From NCBI GenBank assembly GCA_900772565.1, contig CAAHET010000053.1, positions 1 through 29,041 of the forward strand: a stretch of 29,041 bases of DNA. The letters are read 5' to 3'. A program made the position numbers and the translations under genes. This DNA is from an uncultured Faecalibacterium sp. (lineage in GTDB: Bacteria; Bacillota; Clostridia; Oscillospirales; Ruminococcaceae). How positions within the stretch are numbered: the stretch's first letter is position 1; the number at the start of each line of letters is the position of its first letter. Below, in pieces: positions 28,590-29,041 of the stretch. The notes below the pieces were generated by a model. It was not told the DNA's origin, searched no databases, and saw only the letters and a program-made list of their open reading frames with translations.

Positions 28590-29041
28590 CCTGTTTTCCA
28601 CCGAAGAAAACCGACAGGAGGAACAGCGGGAGCAGGTACAGCAGATTCCCATTGACGAGCTGCACCCCTTCACCAACCACCCCTTCAAGGTGTTGGACGA
28701 TGAAGCCATGACCCGGACGGTGGAGAGCATCGCACAGTACGGTGTGCTGGCTCCGCTGATTGCCCGCCCTCGCCCAGAGGGTGGCTACGAGATCATCTCC
28801 GGGCACCGCCGCCAGTATGCGGCTAAACTTGCCGGGCTGGACACCCTGCCGGTCATTGTGCGGCAGATGTCGGACGATGCTGCTGTGATATTGATGGTGG
28901 ATTCCAATTTGCAGCGTGAACACATCCTGCCCAGTGAAAGGGCTTTTGCCTACAAAATGAAGCTGAAAGCTCTAAAAAATCAAGGTGCTAGGTCGGATTT
29001 AACTTCGCCGCAAGTTGCGGCGAAGTTCCGCAGCGATGATG
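28546..29041 (+). CDS. parB: ParB/Spo0J-family partition protein (3' end cut)
   Basis: The frame from ATG 28546 stays open to the window edge: 165 residues. AAGGAGGTG lies about 7 nt upstream. A disordered N-terminus (1-32) precedes the ParB/Srx CTP-binding domain: IPIDELHPFTNHPF (34-47), GYEIISGHRRQYAAK (80-94) and SNLQREHILPSERAFAYK (120-137). The helix-turn-helix half is outside the window. Start and RBS are strong; the gene overlaps parA, as expected of a par operon. Confidence 0.93.
   Translation, partial: MPIDSGNLALKGLDDLFSTEENRQEEQREQVQQIPIDELHPFTNHPFKVLDDEAMTRTVESIAQYGVLAPLIARPRPEGGYEIISGHRRQYAAKLAGLDTLPVIVRQMSDDAAVILMVDSNLQREHILPSERAFAYKMKLKALKNQGARSDLTSPQVAAKFRSDD
29001..29027. repeat. 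27-nt perfect inverted repeat inside parB
   Basis: AACTTCGCCGCAA (29001-29013) is mirrored exactly by TTGCGGCGAAGTT (29015-29027) around one G. It encodes about codons 152-161 of parB without interrupting the frame. As DNA it could bind a dimeric protein such as ParB; as RNA it would form a 12-13 bp hairpin with a minimal loop. Confidence 0.6.

Overview
The window looks like chromosomal DNA from a GC-rich member of the Oscillospiraceae, most likely Faecalibacterium or a close relative such as Gemmiger/Subdoligranulum. The grounds are Firmicutes gene families and synteny (ecfA1-ecfA2-ecfT-truA, CvpA, DUF6773, spoIIE), high GC in third codon positions, and small dispersed repeats ending in CCCTCTCAG/CTGAGAGGG of a kind I associate with that group. 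The genus is inferred from memory of sequence style, not from a database search.

Layout: (1) 1-3515 holds the 3' edge of a minus-strand tRNA-Val(GAC), then ruvC-ruvA-ruvB (Holliday-junction processing) and an RlmI/RlmK-like methyltransferase. (2) 3530-11568 holds a MITE-like repeat, the energy-coupling module ecfA1-ecfA2-ecfT, truA, a membrane-anchored DUF5711-type protein, a CvpA-family protein and a ClpE-like unfoldase, closed by a strong terminator. (3) 11601-14280 holds a self-contained HTH regulator/DUF6773 pair with a palindrome over its promoter, then gltX behind a near-consensus promoter, then a 79-residue conserved hypothetical. (4) 14336-17973 holds spoIIE with a leader of four mutually pairing segments, a cytoplasmic pectin methylesterase and a 53-residue membrane peptide. 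(5) 17991-20229 is a two-component system on the minus strand, divergent from (6) a GT32 glycosyltransferase fused to a hexapeptide acyltransferase. (7) 21833-26344 holds a TatA-like/beta-propeller membrane protein with a palindrome at its predicted transcription start, then a YwlG (TIGR01440) protein, a YggS-type PLP-binding protein and an ABC half-transporter exporter.

(8) From about 26345 the character changes. tRNA debris and a 26-nt direct repeat lead into the 3' half of a tRNA with anticodon CAT (26549-26590, minus strand), lying beside what looks like its own terminator. This is the classic footprint of an element integrated into a tRNA gene. To its right are about 300 bp of regularly spaced short repeats, then a replication/partition operon: a 14-codon leader peptide coupled to repA, parA and parB, with parB running off the window. 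Inside repA is a compact symmetric repeat cluster that is a good candidate replication origin. Inside parB is a 27-nt perfect inverted repeat that could be a centromere-like site. I read this as the left end of an integrative conjugative or plasmid-like element; integrase and transfer genes would lie beyond the window.

The least expected signals are the nested repeats inside repA and parB, the att region, the spoIIE leader, the MITE-derived ribosome binding sites, the TatA-like propeller protein and the GT32-acyltransferase fusion. I see no CRISPR array, no rRNA and no insertion sequence with a transposase.
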